Counted from the first letter of the stretch, positions 1 to 8,500 are shown. The stretch is 64,000 bases of DNA from Micromonospora alfalfae (GCF_022230925.1 NZ_JAKKFH010000009.1:186001-250000); one strand, 5' to 3'. Translations and numbers: made by a program. The notes: a model not told the origin generated them from the sequence alone.

Positions 1-601
1 GGCCGATGACGCCGCCACCAATCGCAGTGAGGATGCCACCGGCGAGCGCGGCGCCGATGATCGGGCCGGTCACTACAGCGGCGGCCACCGCACCCGCGAA
101 CAGCACCGGCGGTGGCACCAACGAGATCCCGCTGGCCATGCTCGAGGTGACGCTGCTCGCCAGCGACCGGCCCACCGAATTCCCGGCGTCGTCGAGCTCC
201 CCCGACCGCAGTGGCTTGTCGACATCGACGTCAACTTCAACGGTGGCCTTCACCCGCCCGGCCACGTCGCGGACCTGCGTCCGCAGGTCCCGCTCGTATG
301 CCCGCGACCCCGCCGGCTGCGTCACGATGTCCGCCGTCAGGCTCCGCTCCACCCGACCAACCGCCGTGGCCACCTGGTCCCGGAGGTCCACCGTGTTCGC
401 CCGCACGTCGACCACCGCGTCGACCTGGTCCACCTCGGGCACCACCGACACGTGCGCCTTCAGCCCGCTCAACTGCTGCTCAAGCATCCGCTCAACGCCA
501 GAGCGGTCAAACTCCTGTTCAAACGTCTTGCGCAAGCTGCGGGCCAACCCCCGCGCGCTCGGAACGATCGATACGTACGCCTGCCCTGCCTCTGTTGCCA
601 T
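1..601 (-). CDS. Phage tail tape-measure protein, N-terminal part
   Basis: The first 200 residues of a minus-strand gene that runs off the window. It opens with MATEAGQAYVSIVPSARGL, the N-terminal pattern common in actinophage and siphovirus tape-measure proteins (AYVSI-PSA followed by a helical region). A charged, coiled-coil-like stretch follows, and at about residues 165-200 there is a glycine/alanine-rich hydrophobic segment (PVLFAGAVAAAVVTGP). Tape-measure proteins set tail length and carry such membrane segments. The ATG at 601 lies 35 bases after the preceding gene. The family is inferred from pattern alone; the C-terminus is unseen. Confidence 0.75.
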   Translation of the reverse strand, partial: MATEAGQAYVSIVPSARGLARSLRKTFEQEFDRSGVERMLEQQLSGLKAHVSVVPEVDQVDAVVDVRANTVDLRDQVATAVGRVERSLTADIVTQPAGSRAYERDLRTQVRDVAGRVKATVEVDVDVDKPLRSGELDDAGNSVGRSLASSVTSSMASGISLVPPPVLFAGAVAAAVVTGPIIGAALAGGILTAIGGGVIG

Positions 602-635
602 CCCTCATGACTCGTTCCTGCGGGCGCAGTGGTGG

Positions 636-884
636 TCAGTCGGTCGGTGCGAAGATCCCGGCGAGACGCTGCCGGGCCTGGTAGTCCGCCAACAGGGCGC
701 GGAACTGGGCCGCGCCGGCCGGGCCGGTGATGTGCTCGCCCAGGTCAGCGATCAGGCACAGCAGACCGGAGATCAGCGACCCCGCGCGCTGCGGGTCGAT
801 CAACGGCACCACCGGGCGCCCATCCAGAACGGCGATCACCAACTCAGCAGCGGCCACCGTGTCCGGCGCGTCCGGAGCAGTCAT
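636..884 (-). CDS. Small phage protein upstream of the tape-measure gene (possible tail assembly chaperone)
   Basis: An 82-residue acidic protein (MTAPDAPDTVAAAELV...) ending just upstream of the tape-measure gene. The start at 884 is chosen because a clear AGGAGG-type ribosome binding site lies about 7 bases upstream; longer in-frame starts lack one. Middle residues form hydrophobic helices (SLISGLLCLIADLGEHI). In long-tailed phages the slot just before the tape-measure gene usually encodes tail assembly chaperones, so that role is suggested by position only. I see no slippery sequence that would give the usual frameshifted longer form. Confidence 0.55.
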   Translation of the reverse strand: MTAPDAPDTVAAAELVIAVLDGRPVVPLIDPQRAGSLISGLLCLIADLGEHITGPAGAAQFRALLADYQARQRLAGIFAPTD

Positions 885-1096
885 CCCGAGACCTCCTGTC
901 GTAACGAAACGAACCTGTGAACTGGGCAAACACCCCGCCCCCGTCGGTGCGGCCCGCTGAGCGCGTCCCTGCCCAACGGGGCCGAACCGACCCCCGCCAG
1001 GCCCCAGAACGGCCCCCAGCGGGCCAACCAGCAGCCGCACTCCCCGTGTGGAAAAAAGCCCGGAGAGAGAAGCCGCCTAAGCCGGGAAGTGCGGAA

Positions 1097-1131
1097 GACC
1101 CCCCACCCAGGGGGACCCTGGGCAGGGGGTC
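1097..1131 (-). terminator. Strong hairpin between the early operon and the tail genes
   Basis: GACCCCC and GGGGGTC outer arms (1097-1103, 1125-1131) enclose CCCAGGG and CCCTGGG inner arms (1106-1112, 1116-1122) with a 3-base loop and symmetric 2-base internal bulges. It starts 6 bases beyond the stop codon at 1137 and has no T-run. It marks a likely transcriptional boundary, so the tail genes may have their own promoter in 885-1096. Confidence 0.6.
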
Positions 1132-1136
1132 AGGGG

Positions 1137-1937
1137 TCACGCTGCGGCCGGTGCCGTGGGCTGCGCGGGCATCGACTTGTGCGCGTTGCGCTGCCCCTGC
1201 TCGCGCAGCACCGCGGCTTCTCGCCGCTGCTGGTCGACGGCGTTGCACCGCTCGATGTACGTCTCGGGTGTGGCGAGGCTGAGTCGGTGCCCTGCTCCGA
1301 TGACCTGGTTGGGGTTGGGCCGGTACCCGAGGTCGTCGAGCTGCTCGGCGGTGAGGTCGGCGAGGATGAGCGCCTTCTTGTTCAGGTCGATGCTGACCAG
1401 CCGCGCGCTCTGGCTGATGAGGAGCCAGCACTGCATGACGAGCTCCACCCGGGTGGAGGCTTCACGGGCGGTCGCCCAGGGCGTGAGCTGGTGGGGCCGC
1501 AGCTTGCTGACGGCGTCGGGGTCGGTGAGCATCAGGTCGTCGCCGACGATCTCTCGGGCGGCGGCGATGACCTTGTCGGCCTCGACGATGGCGGACTTGA
1601 GGGCGTCGAGGATGGCGGGTGCGTTGGCGTCGAGGGCTGCGCGGCGCCGCACGTCGATCTCTTCTCCGAGGACGCTGATGACGTAGGAGTCGCTGAGTTG
1701 CTGCCGGGCCAGTTCGGTGAGGACGGTCGGGTCGTCGGCGGGGTCCTGGTCGGCGATGAGCGCGTCGAGGACGGCCGCGCGGAGGGCGCCGGGCCGGCGG
1801 ATGTTCGCGGCTCGGGCGTGGGCGGTGTCGAGTTCGGTCAGGGTGGCGGTGAGCGTGCCGGGCAGCTCGAGGCCGAGGGTGCGGAAGTGCTGCCGGGTGA
1901 GGCTGAGTGCCGCGTTGGTGTTCATGAGGCTGCTCAT
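1137..1937 (-). CDS. Phage protein of unknown function
   Basis: 266 residues, predicted almost wholly alpha-helical, with no motif I recognise. The N-terminus reads MSSLMNTNAALSLTRQHF; the C-terminus ends in an Ala/Pro-rich tail (QPTAPAAA). Start candidates are the ATG at 1937 and the internal Met at residue 5. It is the last gene of the coupled early operon, and a strong hairpin follows its stop codon. It has no transmembrane segment or signal peptide. It could be a nucleoid- or capsid-associated protein, but nothing in the sequence decides this. Confidence 0.6.
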   Translation of the reverse strand: MSSLMNTNAALSLTRQHFRTLGLELPGTLTATLTELDTAHARAANIRRPGALRAAVLDALIADQDPADDPTVLTELARQQLSDSYVISVLGEEIDVRRRAALDANAPAILDALKSAIVEADKVIAAAREIVGDDLMLTDPDAVSKLRPHQLTPWATAREASTRVELVMQCWLLISQSARLVSIDLNKKALILADLTAEQLDDLGYRPNPNQVIGAGHRLSLATPETYIERCNAVDQQRREAAVLREQGQRNAHKSMPAQPTAPAAA

Positions 1938-1996
1938 GGCGTGTGGTGCTCCTTGGGTGGTCGGGGTTGTGCCTGGTGTTGGGGTCGGCGGGGCTG

Positions 1997-2227
1997 TCAG
2001 CCGAGGACGCCGGAGTGGGTGAACAGGTGGTCAACCCACTGGCGGGTTTCCCAGTCGCCACCGGACGAGCTGGGGGTCGAGCCTTCGCGGGGGACGTAGT
2101 TGCTCGGCTTGGGTTGGGCCGGCTCGGCCGGCGTGGCGCCCGCCGTGGGCCAGTTGTCGTCCTCGTGTTCGGTGAAGAGTTGGCGGGTGAAGTCGCGCAT
2201 CCCGTCGTCTCCGGTGGGGTCGCTCAT
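1997..2227 (-). CDS. Small acidic phage protein with two similar terminal motifs
   Basis: A 76-residue protein of unknown function whose ATG overlaps the stop codon of the preceding gene (ATGA), so the two are translationally coupled. Near the N-terminus is RDFTRQLF and near the C-terminus RQWVDHLF. These share the pattern R-x-aromatic-x-x-x-L-F and are separated by a Pro/Ser-rich linker. Repeated short motifs on a disordered linker suggest a bivalent binding peptide, such as an adaptor or scaffold. That is inference; I do not recognise the family. Confidence 0.6.
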   Translation of the reverse strand: MSDPTGDDGMRDFTRQLFTEHEDDNWPTAGATPAEPAQPKPSNYVPREGSTPSSSGGDWETRQWVDHLFTHSGVLG

Positions 2228-2427
2228 GGCGTGGTGATCCCTTCGTGGAGTTGCAGCCGGCGGTAGGCCCGTTCGGCTCTGCGGAGTCGCCGTTCGAGGT
2301 AGTCGAGGGTGTGTTTCTCCCGGCGTTCCCTGGCGGCGGCGATGGACCGTCCGAGGCGGGTGATCTCCCGTTCGGCGCTGGCCAGTCCGCGCATCCGGCG
2401 GGGGAAGTCGTAGCGGAGGGGTGTCAC
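2224..2427 (-). CDS. Small Arg-rich coiled-coil protein, unknown
   Basis: 67 residues, very rich in Arg and Glu in a heptad-like pattern from about residue 15 to 58 (ASAEREITRLGRSIAAARER), so probably one long coiled coil. Its stop codon overlaps the start of the next gene by 4 bases. The basic helical character would suit a nucleic-acid-binding accessory factor, but no family is recognised. It sits in the same operon as the replication-initiator-like gene. Confidence 0.55.
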   Translation of the reverse strand: MTPLRYDFPRRMRGLASAEREITRLGRSIAAARERREKHTLDYLERRLRRAERAYRRLQLHEGITTP

Positions 2428-2493
2428 GGCTCTCCTGTTCGGATGGACCCTGGCCGCGGCTGGTGCCGCGACGCGTACGGGGCTTCGAGCGGG

Positions 2494-2865
2494 TCACGCG
2501 GGCGGGGTTGCCGGCTTGGCGTAGTCGTTCGGATCTTCATCCGGGGCGATCGTGGCGATGTAGTTGCCGATGCCATCGACGGGATCCAGCCATCCGCCGC
2601 CGTCGTTGGTGGCGTATATCGCCCGGGTCTTGTAGGGCGGCTCGCACTTGACCTCACGGCTCGTGCTTTCGAGCTGCCCGCTCCGGTTCGTGTCCTGATA
2701 GATCGCGTCGCCCCGGTGCTCTTGCAGCAGGATGGCCGGGCAGGCATCCGTGGTCACCGTGCCGTCGGGGTACCTGTAGACGTTGCGCCAACCGAGGGGG
2801 AGCGCGGTGACGGCGACCGTCTCCCAGATCTCGACGCGGTTCCCGGGCTGCGGCTGGCTGCTCAT
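2494..2865 (-). CDS. Hypothetical phage protein
   Basis: 123 residues, no recognised domain. It opens MSSQPQPGNRVEIWETVAV and contains a region that looks beta-rich (GWRNVYRYPDGTVTTDACPA) and two cysteines. It ends in a short Asp/Pro tail. Its ATG overlaps the end of the upstream initiator-like gene by 4 bases, so the two are translationally coupled and likely act in the same early phase. Soluble, no signal peptide. Confidence 0.6.
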   Translation of the reverse strand: MSSQPQPGNRVEIWETVAVTALPLGWRNVYRYPDGTVTTDACPAILLQEHRGDAIYQDTNRSGQLESTSREVKCEPPYKTRAIYATNDGGGWLDPVDGIGNYIATIAPDEDPNDYAKPATPPA

Positions 2866-3653
2866 GCGCTGTTCCTCCTGAGGGCGACGCGGCAGAGCGC
2901 GCAGATGGGCTCCCCGCTGGTGGGGTGGTTGCTGGCTCCGCCGGCCTCGCCGTGCACGCAGGGCGGACCCTGGCGGGCGGCGGTGAGGACGGCGGACACG
3001 TCCTGTCGCTGCCGTACGGCGCGGATCTTGTCCAGGCGGGTTGTCAGGTCACCGTCGGCCGCGAGGCGACGCAGGAAGCCTCCAAGGGACCTCGGCTTGT
3101 CGTTCTCTTCGACCAGCGCAATGACGGCTCGGGCTTCGTCGGCGGTGGCGCCGGTGGCTTCGATGACGATGGCTTCAGCCGCGCTCGCTCGTGCTGCGGT
3201 CTGGTTGGTCTGGGAGCGGTCTGGCTTGTGTCCCGCTGTGGGACTAGCCCCGTCCCACTGTGGGACTAGCTCTGGTCCCGCTGTGGGACTAGCTAGTCCC
3301 TGTGTGGCACTAGCTAGTTGGTCCCTGTCTGGGACTAGTCCCGCTGTGGGACTAGCGGAGGGGGCGTGAAGCCGGTAGCGGGTTCGGTCCTTCTCGCGTC
3401 GGGCACGCTCGATCGCCGGCCGCATCCGGTCTACCCACCCCTGCTCTTCGGACCGGTTCAGCTCCCGGGCCACAGTCGACCGGCCGAGGCCGGTGATCGT
3501 GCACAGCCGAGTCAGCGATGGCGTGTGCTCGGCGGGAGTGACGCCTGACGGCCAGTCGGCGACCACGGCAAGGGTGAGCAGGATGTGTCGCGCGGGTGCC
3601 GGCAGGCTGGATGCCAGCACCGCGCGTTCAAATGCCCACCGGGGGTTCGTCAC
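2862..3653 (-). CDS. Phage replication-initiator-like winged-helix protein
   Basis: 263 residues. The GTG at 3653 is chosen because it overlaps the previous stop codon (GTGA) and begins TNPRWAFERAVLASSLP. Residues 8-75 form a helix-turn-helix/winged-helix fold with SLTRLCTITGLGRSTVARELN as the likely recognition part, of the kind found at the N-terminus of phage O-like and primosomal loader proteins. Residues about 100-140 are a low-complexity linker encoded by six DNA repeats. The C-terminal half is helical, and a C-x2-C and nearby His/Cys residues near the end (CVHG, ICALC) could bind zinc. Context (early operon next to xis, iterons inside the gene) supports initiation of replication. The exact family is unproven. 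Confidence 0.6.
   Translation of the reverse strand: MTNPRWAFERAVLASSLPAPARHILLTLAVVADWPSGVTPAEHTPSLTRLCTITGLGRSTVARELNRSEEQGWVDRMRPAIERARREKDRTRYRLHAPSASPTAGLVPDRDQLASATQGLASPTAGPELVPQWDGASPTAGHKPDRSQTNQTAARASAAEAIVIEATGATADEARAVIALVEENDKPRSLGGFLRRLAADGDLTTRLDKIRAVRQRQDVSAVLTAARQGPPCVHGEAGGASNHPTSGEPICALCRVALRRNSA
3230..3356. repeat. Six iteron-like 19-bp repeats, candidate replication origin
   Basis: Six copies of a unit close to GTCCCGCTGTGGGACTAGC start at 3230, 3252, 3275, 3296, 3321 and 3338. Each unit holds an inverted repeat GTCCC-N5-GGGAC; copies 4 and 5 are imperfect. Start-to-start spacings are 22, 23, 21, 25 and 17 bases, mean 21.6, about two helical turns. The spacings are not multiples of three, so the units are read in different frames of the host gene. 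The conservation is therefore at DNA level. This matches the layout of lambda, where iterons lie inside the initiator gene. Confidence 0.7.
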
Positions 3654-4120
3654 TGGTGCTCCGCCTCCCGCTCGGCGACGGCACGCAGGATCGCGAGCAG
3701 CTCGGCGCGCACCGGGTAGGGGTTCAGCTGGCCGGACGCGTCCCGGGCCGGCGGCACGAAGCCGTTCCACTGGTTGAACCTGGTGTAGCCCAGGGAGCGG
3801 CAGAGCCGGGCCGCGAGGTCGGGGTGTGCCTTGACCCTGGCCCTGCGCTCGTGCGCCCGCCTGGCAGCTTCCTGGACCCCCTGGACGAGCATGCGGCGTT
3901 GCTCCAACGTGCCGGCGCGAAACCACGGCTGGGAGGCCAGCACGGATGCCACCAAGCCGACAGGACGGGCCGGCCGGGATGGGGCATTCCCGCCGCTGGT
4001 GCGCTGCCAGGTCTCGTGCGTAGACTGACTACCGGTCTGCCCGACCTGCTCCGCCGCCGCCCCGTTGACCGCGGGGCGGCTGTGTGTCTGCGGCATCTCA
4101 GGCAACAGCCTTGGACTCAT
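3650..4120 (-). CDS. Hypothetical protein of the early phage operon
   Basis: About 156 residues from the ATG at 4120; an alternative ATG at 4096 sits just after the excisionase stop. The first 55 residues are low complexity. From about residue 60 a helical region follows (LEQRRMLVQGVQEAARRAHE) and then a conserved-looking segment LGYTRFNQWNGFVPPARD. No family recognised. Its stop codon overlaps the start of the winged-helix gene by 4 bases. It may assist excision or replication by position only. Confidence 0.5.
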   Translation of the reverse strand: MSPRLLPEMPQTHSRPAVNGAAAEQVGQTGSQSTHETWQRTSGGNAPSRPARPVGLVASVLASQPWFRAGTLEQRRMLVQGVQEAARRAHERRARVKAHPDLAARLCRSLGYTRFNQWNGFVPPARDASGQLNPYPVRAELLAILRAVAEREAEHQ

Positions 4121-4283
4121 CGCCTTCGGAGAGCCAGGCGCTGACCTCACTCTCGGCGTAGAGGACCCGCTTCCCCCGCCGGATGCCCTTAGGCCCCTTG
4201 CCGATGTGCCGCCAGTAGCGGACGGTGCTCGGGGCCGTGCGGGCGACCTCGGCGACTTCCTCGGTGGTGAGGTACTTCTCCAT
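4098..4283 (-). CDS. Excisionase / MerR-like helix-turn-helix protein
   Basis: 61 residues from the ATG at 4283, which has GGAG 7 bases upstream. The protein reads EKYLTTEEVAEVARTAPSTVRYWR, followed by a wing with GIRRGKRVLYAESEV, the typical Xis / DNA-binding HTH_17 layout (LTxxEVAxxLxVSxxTVxxW ... G.R..R). Such proteins bend DNA at attachment sites and steer the integrase toward excision. It diverges from the repressor-integrase pair, with 100 bases between the two start codons, a classic lysogeny switch layout. It is the first gene of the early operon. Confidence 0.75.
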   Translation of the reverse strand: MEKYLTTEEVAEVARTAPSTVRYWRHIGKGPKGIRRGKRVLYAESEVSAWLSEGDESKAVA

Positions 4284-4292
4284 GACGACTCC

Positions 4293-4333
4293 AATGCGTT
4301 TGCCGCATGAGCGGGAATGCGCTTTGCTCATGA
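4293..4333. promoter_or_regulatory. Pair of direct repeats in the divergent lysogeny-control region
   Basis: Two related 18-base units, AATGCGTTTGCCGCATGA (4293-4310) and AATGCGCTTTGCTCATGA (4316-4333), lie in the gap between the excisionase (-) and repressor (+) genes, 23 bases apart. They start 10 bases upstream of the excisionase ATG. They are the best candidates for operators of the adjacent XRE repressor. Binding is inferred. Confidence 0.45.
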
Positions 4334-4383
4334 ACTCAAGCACGACCAACAGTTGCCGTCAAGCTTCGGGCGCATCTAGAGTC

Positions 4384-4845
4384 ATGCTCGTGACGCATAC
4401 AGACACGCCAACGCCGGAGCAACAGTTCGGAGCACAGGTCCGCGAGGCACGCGAGGTACGAAGGTGGAGTCAGGAGGCGCTAGCGCGGCATCTGCGAGAC
4501 GAGGCAGGACTGGACCTGCATCAGACCGCCATCGCGCGGCTGGAGCGCGGCGAGCGAGCGATCCGATTCAACGAGGTCACCGCACTGGCGAAGCTGCTCG
4601 GGCTCGATCTCCAGACCTACTCCGGCACGCTGCCGGCGCTAACGGATAGCGAATACGAGTGGGCGCTGGGGCAGTTGAAGCTGCTCCAGGCGGAGGATGA
4701 GCGGACCGCCGCCGAGTGGGAGCGGGTGGTGCTGGAGCAGGACGCGCTGCTGAGCGAGTTCGTCGAGGCGCGCCGGACTGCGGTCGGGAAGCGGCGGGCG
4801 ATGGAGGCGATGATCCAGGAGTACGAGGAACGCCAGCGTGGCTAG
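4384..4845 (+). CDS. XRE-family repressor with C-terminal coiled coil
   Basis: 153 residues from the ATG at 4384 (a GTG two codons later is also possible). Residues 13-75 are a helix-turn-helix XRE domain: REAREVRRWSQEALARHL, then HQTAIARLERGERAI as recognition region and FNEVTALAKLLGLDL. The last 65 residues are a long Glu-rich helix (ALGQLKLLQAEDERTAAEWE) likely to dimerise. Its end overlaps the integrase start by 8 bases, so repressor and integrase are co-transcribed. It probably represses the divergent early operon. Confidence 0.75.
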   Translation: MLVTHTDTPTPEQQFGAQVREAREVRRWSQEALARHLRDEAGLDLHQTAIARLERGERAIRFNEVTALAKLLGLDLQTYSGTLPALTDSEYEWALGQLKLLQAEDERTAAEWERVVLEQDALLSEFVEARRTAVGKRRAMEAMIQEYEERQRG

Positions 4846-5944
4846 CATCAAGAAGCGGCCGAACGGCAAGTACCGGGCCCGGTACCGCGACGATTCCGGC
4901 AAGGAGCACGCTCGCCACTTCGATCGAAGGGTGGACGCCCAGCGCTGGCTGGACGAGGTGACGGCGGCATCGGTCACCGGCCAGTACGTCGACCCGCGGG
5001 CCGGCCTGGTCACCTTCACCCGCTACTTCGGAGAGTGGTCCGAGCGGCAGTTGTGGGCGGCCGGCACCGACAAGGCGATGCGGCTGGCTGCTCGGTGCAC
5101 GACGTTCGGCGACGTGCCGATGAAGGCGCTACGCCGGTCGCACATCGAGACGTGGATCAAGACGTTGCAGACGCGCGGCCTCGCAGCGAGCACGATCAAG
5201 ACCCGGTTCAACAACGTCCGATCAGTGCTCCGGGCGGCGGTTCGTGACCTCGTCATCGTCAGGGATCCGAGCGAGGGCGTGACCCTGCCGCGTGCCCGTC
5301 GCGCGGCCGTGGCCATGGAGATCCCGACCCCGGCTCAGGTGGGGGCACTGCTAGGTGCGGCGCCCCCGTGGTTCCGGACGTTCATCTCACTCGCGGCGTT
5401 CGCCGGGCTGCGCCTGGGCGAGGCTGCCGGCGGCCAGCTCGGCGACATCGACTTTCTTCGCCGCACGCTCCAGGTCACCCGCCAGGTCCAGCGCGGCCCG
5501 GGCGGCACGGTCATCATCACGCCACCGAAGTACGGGAGTGAGCGGGCGGTCTACCTGGCTGACGCCCTGGTGAAGGAGCTGTCGGTGCACGCCACCTCGG
5601 TGGCGGAGAAGGGCCCGCGGTGGCTGTTCCTCGGTGAGGGTGACGACCCGATGCACCAGAACACGATCGGCTACTGGTGGCGCAAGACCTGCCGGGCGGC
5701 CGGCGTCGAGAACACGACGTTGCACGACCTGCGCCACTTCTACGCCTCGGGCCTGATCGCCCAGGGCTGCGACGTGGTGACGGTCCAGCGGGCGTTGGGT
5801 CACCGCAGTGCAACGGTCACCCTGAAGACGTACGCGCACCTCTGGCCGACCGCCGAGGATCGCACTCGCAAGGCTGCCGATTCGCTGATCCTGGAGGCTC
5901 TGGCGGACTCCTCGCGGACCGCTGGCGCGCTCCGGGTGGTCTGA
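4838..5944 (+). CDS. int: Tyrosine site-specific integrase
   Basis: 368 residues, full length for the family. An N-terminal AP2-like arm-binding part (SIKKRPNGKYRARYRDDSGK) is followed by a SAM-like core-binding domain (about 58-150) and the catalytic domain. The catalytic residues are visible: Arg192 in GLRLGE, His296 and Arg299 in HDLRH, His322 in LGHRS and nucleophile Tyr332 in KTYAHLW. It therefore looks active. It integrates and excises the element with the nearby excisionase. It is the last element gene before the chromosomal ychF, placing the attachment site just beyond its stop codon. Confidence 0.93.
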   Translation: MASIKKRPNGKYRARYRDDSGKEHARHFDRRVDAQRWLDEVTAASVTGQYVDPRAGLVTFTRYFGEWSERQLWAAGTDKAMRLAARCTTFGDVPMKALRRSHIETWIKTLQTRGLAASTIKTRFNNVRSVLRAAVRDLVIVRDPSEGVTLPRARRAAVAMEIPTPAQVGALLGAAPPWFRTFISLAAFAGLRLGEAAGGQLGDIDFLRRTLQVTRQVQRGPGGTVIITPPKYGSERAVYLADALVKELSVHATSVAEKGPRWLFLGEGDDPMHQNTIGYWWRKTCRAAGVENTTLHDLRHFYASGLIAQGCDVVTVQRALGHRSATVTLKTYAHLWPTAEDRTRKAADSLILEALADSSRTAGALRVV

Positions 5945-5964
5945 CCTGCGCATCAGGAGATCGA

Positions 5965-7050
<1,086 letters not shown>

Positions 7051-7192
7051 GACGGGCCAGCTTACGCCGGTCCCGGCCGGGACGGTCCAGGCGGCTCCAA
7101 TTCGCCGCCGCGCCGGTGGTCGATCGTCGCTCCCACCGGGCCCTGTCGGACGTTGCTAATCTCCCGGTTCGATGTCCGCTGCTGGAGGTGGG

Positions 7193-7762
7193 ATGACCTC
7201 GACATTGCCTGACCTGTACATCGCCGTCGATGTGGAGGCGGACGGGCCGATCCCCGGGCCGTACAGCATGATCTCGCTGGGCATGGCAGTGGCCGGCCGC
7301 CCGGACCTGACCTTCTACACCGAGCTGCGTCCCATCTCCGACGAGTTCGTCCCGGCGGCGTTGGCCGTCTCCGGCCTGGACCGGGACCGGCTGCTGCGGG
7401 AGGCACCCACCGCGCAGGAGGCGATGTCCGCCGCGGCGGCCTGGGTCGACGGCCTGCGCGGGGTCGGCCGTCCGGTCTTCCTCGCCGCCCCGGCCGTCTG
7501 GGACGGCATGTTCGTGCACTGGTACTTCGTCCGCTTCGTCGGGCACAGCCCGTTCGGCGCGACCGGCTCCGGCGTTGATCTCCGCAGCTACTGGATGGGG
7601 TTGACCGGCAGCAAGTGGGCCCAGACCCGCCAGGACACGATCAAGCACGAGCTGGGCCTGCACGACATGCCGCACACGCATCACGCCGGGGAGGACGCCG
7701 CCGAGCTGGCCCAGGTCTTCGACGCGGTGCTGCGCCGCCGACAGCCGGTCGAGGAGGCGTGA
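7193..7762 (+). CDS. DnaQ-like 3'-5' exonuclease family protein
   Basis: 189 residues from the ATG at 7193, which has GGAGGTGGG just upstream; an earlier in-frame ATG at 7172 lacks a binding site. The first motif is IAVDVEADGP (Exo I, DxE), followed by AAPAVWDGMFV (Exo II region) and HTHHAGEDAAELAQVF (Exo III, H-x4-D type). These carry the Asp/Glu/His residues needed to bind two metal ions. The substrate is unknown. Convergent with the S51 peptidase gene, with 3 bases between. Confidence 0.75.
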   Translation: MTSTLPDLYIAVDVEADGPIPGPYSMISLGMAVAGRPDLTFYTELRPISDEFVPAALAVSGLDRDRLLREAPTAQEAMSAAAAWVDGLRGVGRPVFLAAPAVWDGMFVHWYFVRFVGHSPFGATGSGVDLRSYWMGLTGSKWAQTRQDTIKHELGLHDMPHTHHAGEDAAELAQVFDAVLRRRQPVEEA

Positions 7763-7765
7763 CGC

Positions 7766-8500
7766 TCAGCCGAGCCGGCGGGGGGCGATGACCGCCTCCC
7801 GGACGCTGCCGTCCGCGCCGCGGCTGATCTCGTACGCCGAGACGCCGTCGCGGTCCGCGACTGCCTCGACCAGCTGGGTGCCCCGGTAGACCAGACCGAC
7901 GCCGTCGTCGGTGCAGTGGCTGGTGGGGAGCGTGCCGTCACCGACCAGCTCGTGCATGAGCGGGCGGCGCTGGCCCTCGCTGTCGTAGTGCACCCCGTTG
8001 CCGTACGGCAGCCAGGCCAGGCCCTCGGTGAAGCCGCGCAGCCGGGGGCCGAAGCTGTCGGTGGCACCGCCGACATGCCAGCAGATCGAGCCGGCGGAGA
8101 CGCCGGCCAGCACCACGCCGGCCTGCCAGCACTCGTGCAGGATCTCGTCGAGCCCGTGCACCCGCCACACCGCTACCAGGTTGGCAACGCTGCCGCCGCC
8201 GACCCAGAGCACGTCCTGGGCGAGCAGGTGGGCGCGGACGTCCTCGACGTTCGGCATCGGGAACAGGGCGAGGTGTGACAGCCGGAACCGGGTGTCGGCG
8301 AACCCGCCGTAGACGGCGGTCAGCGAGGTGGGCTGGTCGCCGACGGCCTGCCCGAGGTAGCAGACCCGCGGCTGCGGACCGGCCTCGGCCAACTCGGCTG
8401 CCAGCTCGAAGACCGGGCTGGGGCGCAGGTCGTAGGGCCCCCGGTCGCCCCGGAGGAAGCCCATGCTGGTGGCGATGATGGTCGGTTCGCTGGCCGGCAT
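7766..8500 (-). CDS. Peptidase E-like S51 family protein
   Basis: 244 residues. The nucleophile motif GVSAGSICW places the catalytic Ser at residue 135, matching the G-x-S-A-G elbow of S51 peptidases (alpha-aspartyl dipeptidase and cyanophycinase group). Upstream is the conserved VLWVGGGSVANLVAVW, which resembles the IxxGGGN of the family with Ser in place of Asn. Downstream are HYDSEGQRRPLMHEL and SHCTDDGVGLVY, the likely His and acidic residues. Cytoplasmic; no signal peptide. Exact substrate not predictable. Confidence 0.8.
   Translation of the reverse strand: MPASEPTIIATSMGFLRGDRGPYDLRPSPVFELAAELAEAGPQPRVCYLGQAVGDQPTSLTAVYGGFADTRFRLSHLALFPMPNVEDVRAHLLAQDVLWVGGGSVANLVAVWRVHGLDEILHECWQAGVVLAGVSAGSICWHVGGATDSFGPRLRGFTEGLAWLPYGNGVHYDSEGQRRPLMHELVGDGTLPTSHCTDDGVGLVYRGTQLVEAVADRDGVSAYEISRGADGSVREAVIAPRRLG

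Noticed and set aside
6..920. Long plus-strand open frame over the phage region
   Set aside because: It is antisense to the tape-measure gene, which has family-like sequence and correct third-base GC bias. The plus-strand product is rich in Ser/Arg/Thr with no plausible domain.
1089..2099. 336-codon plus-strand frame
   Set aside because: Antisense to the 266-residue and 76-residue phage genes; Gly/Val/Glu-rich product typical of the opposite strand of a GC-rich gene.
3230..3356. Possible CRISPR array
   Set aside because: Units are 19 bp with only 0-6 bases between them and internal palindromes; no spacers exist and no cas genes are near.
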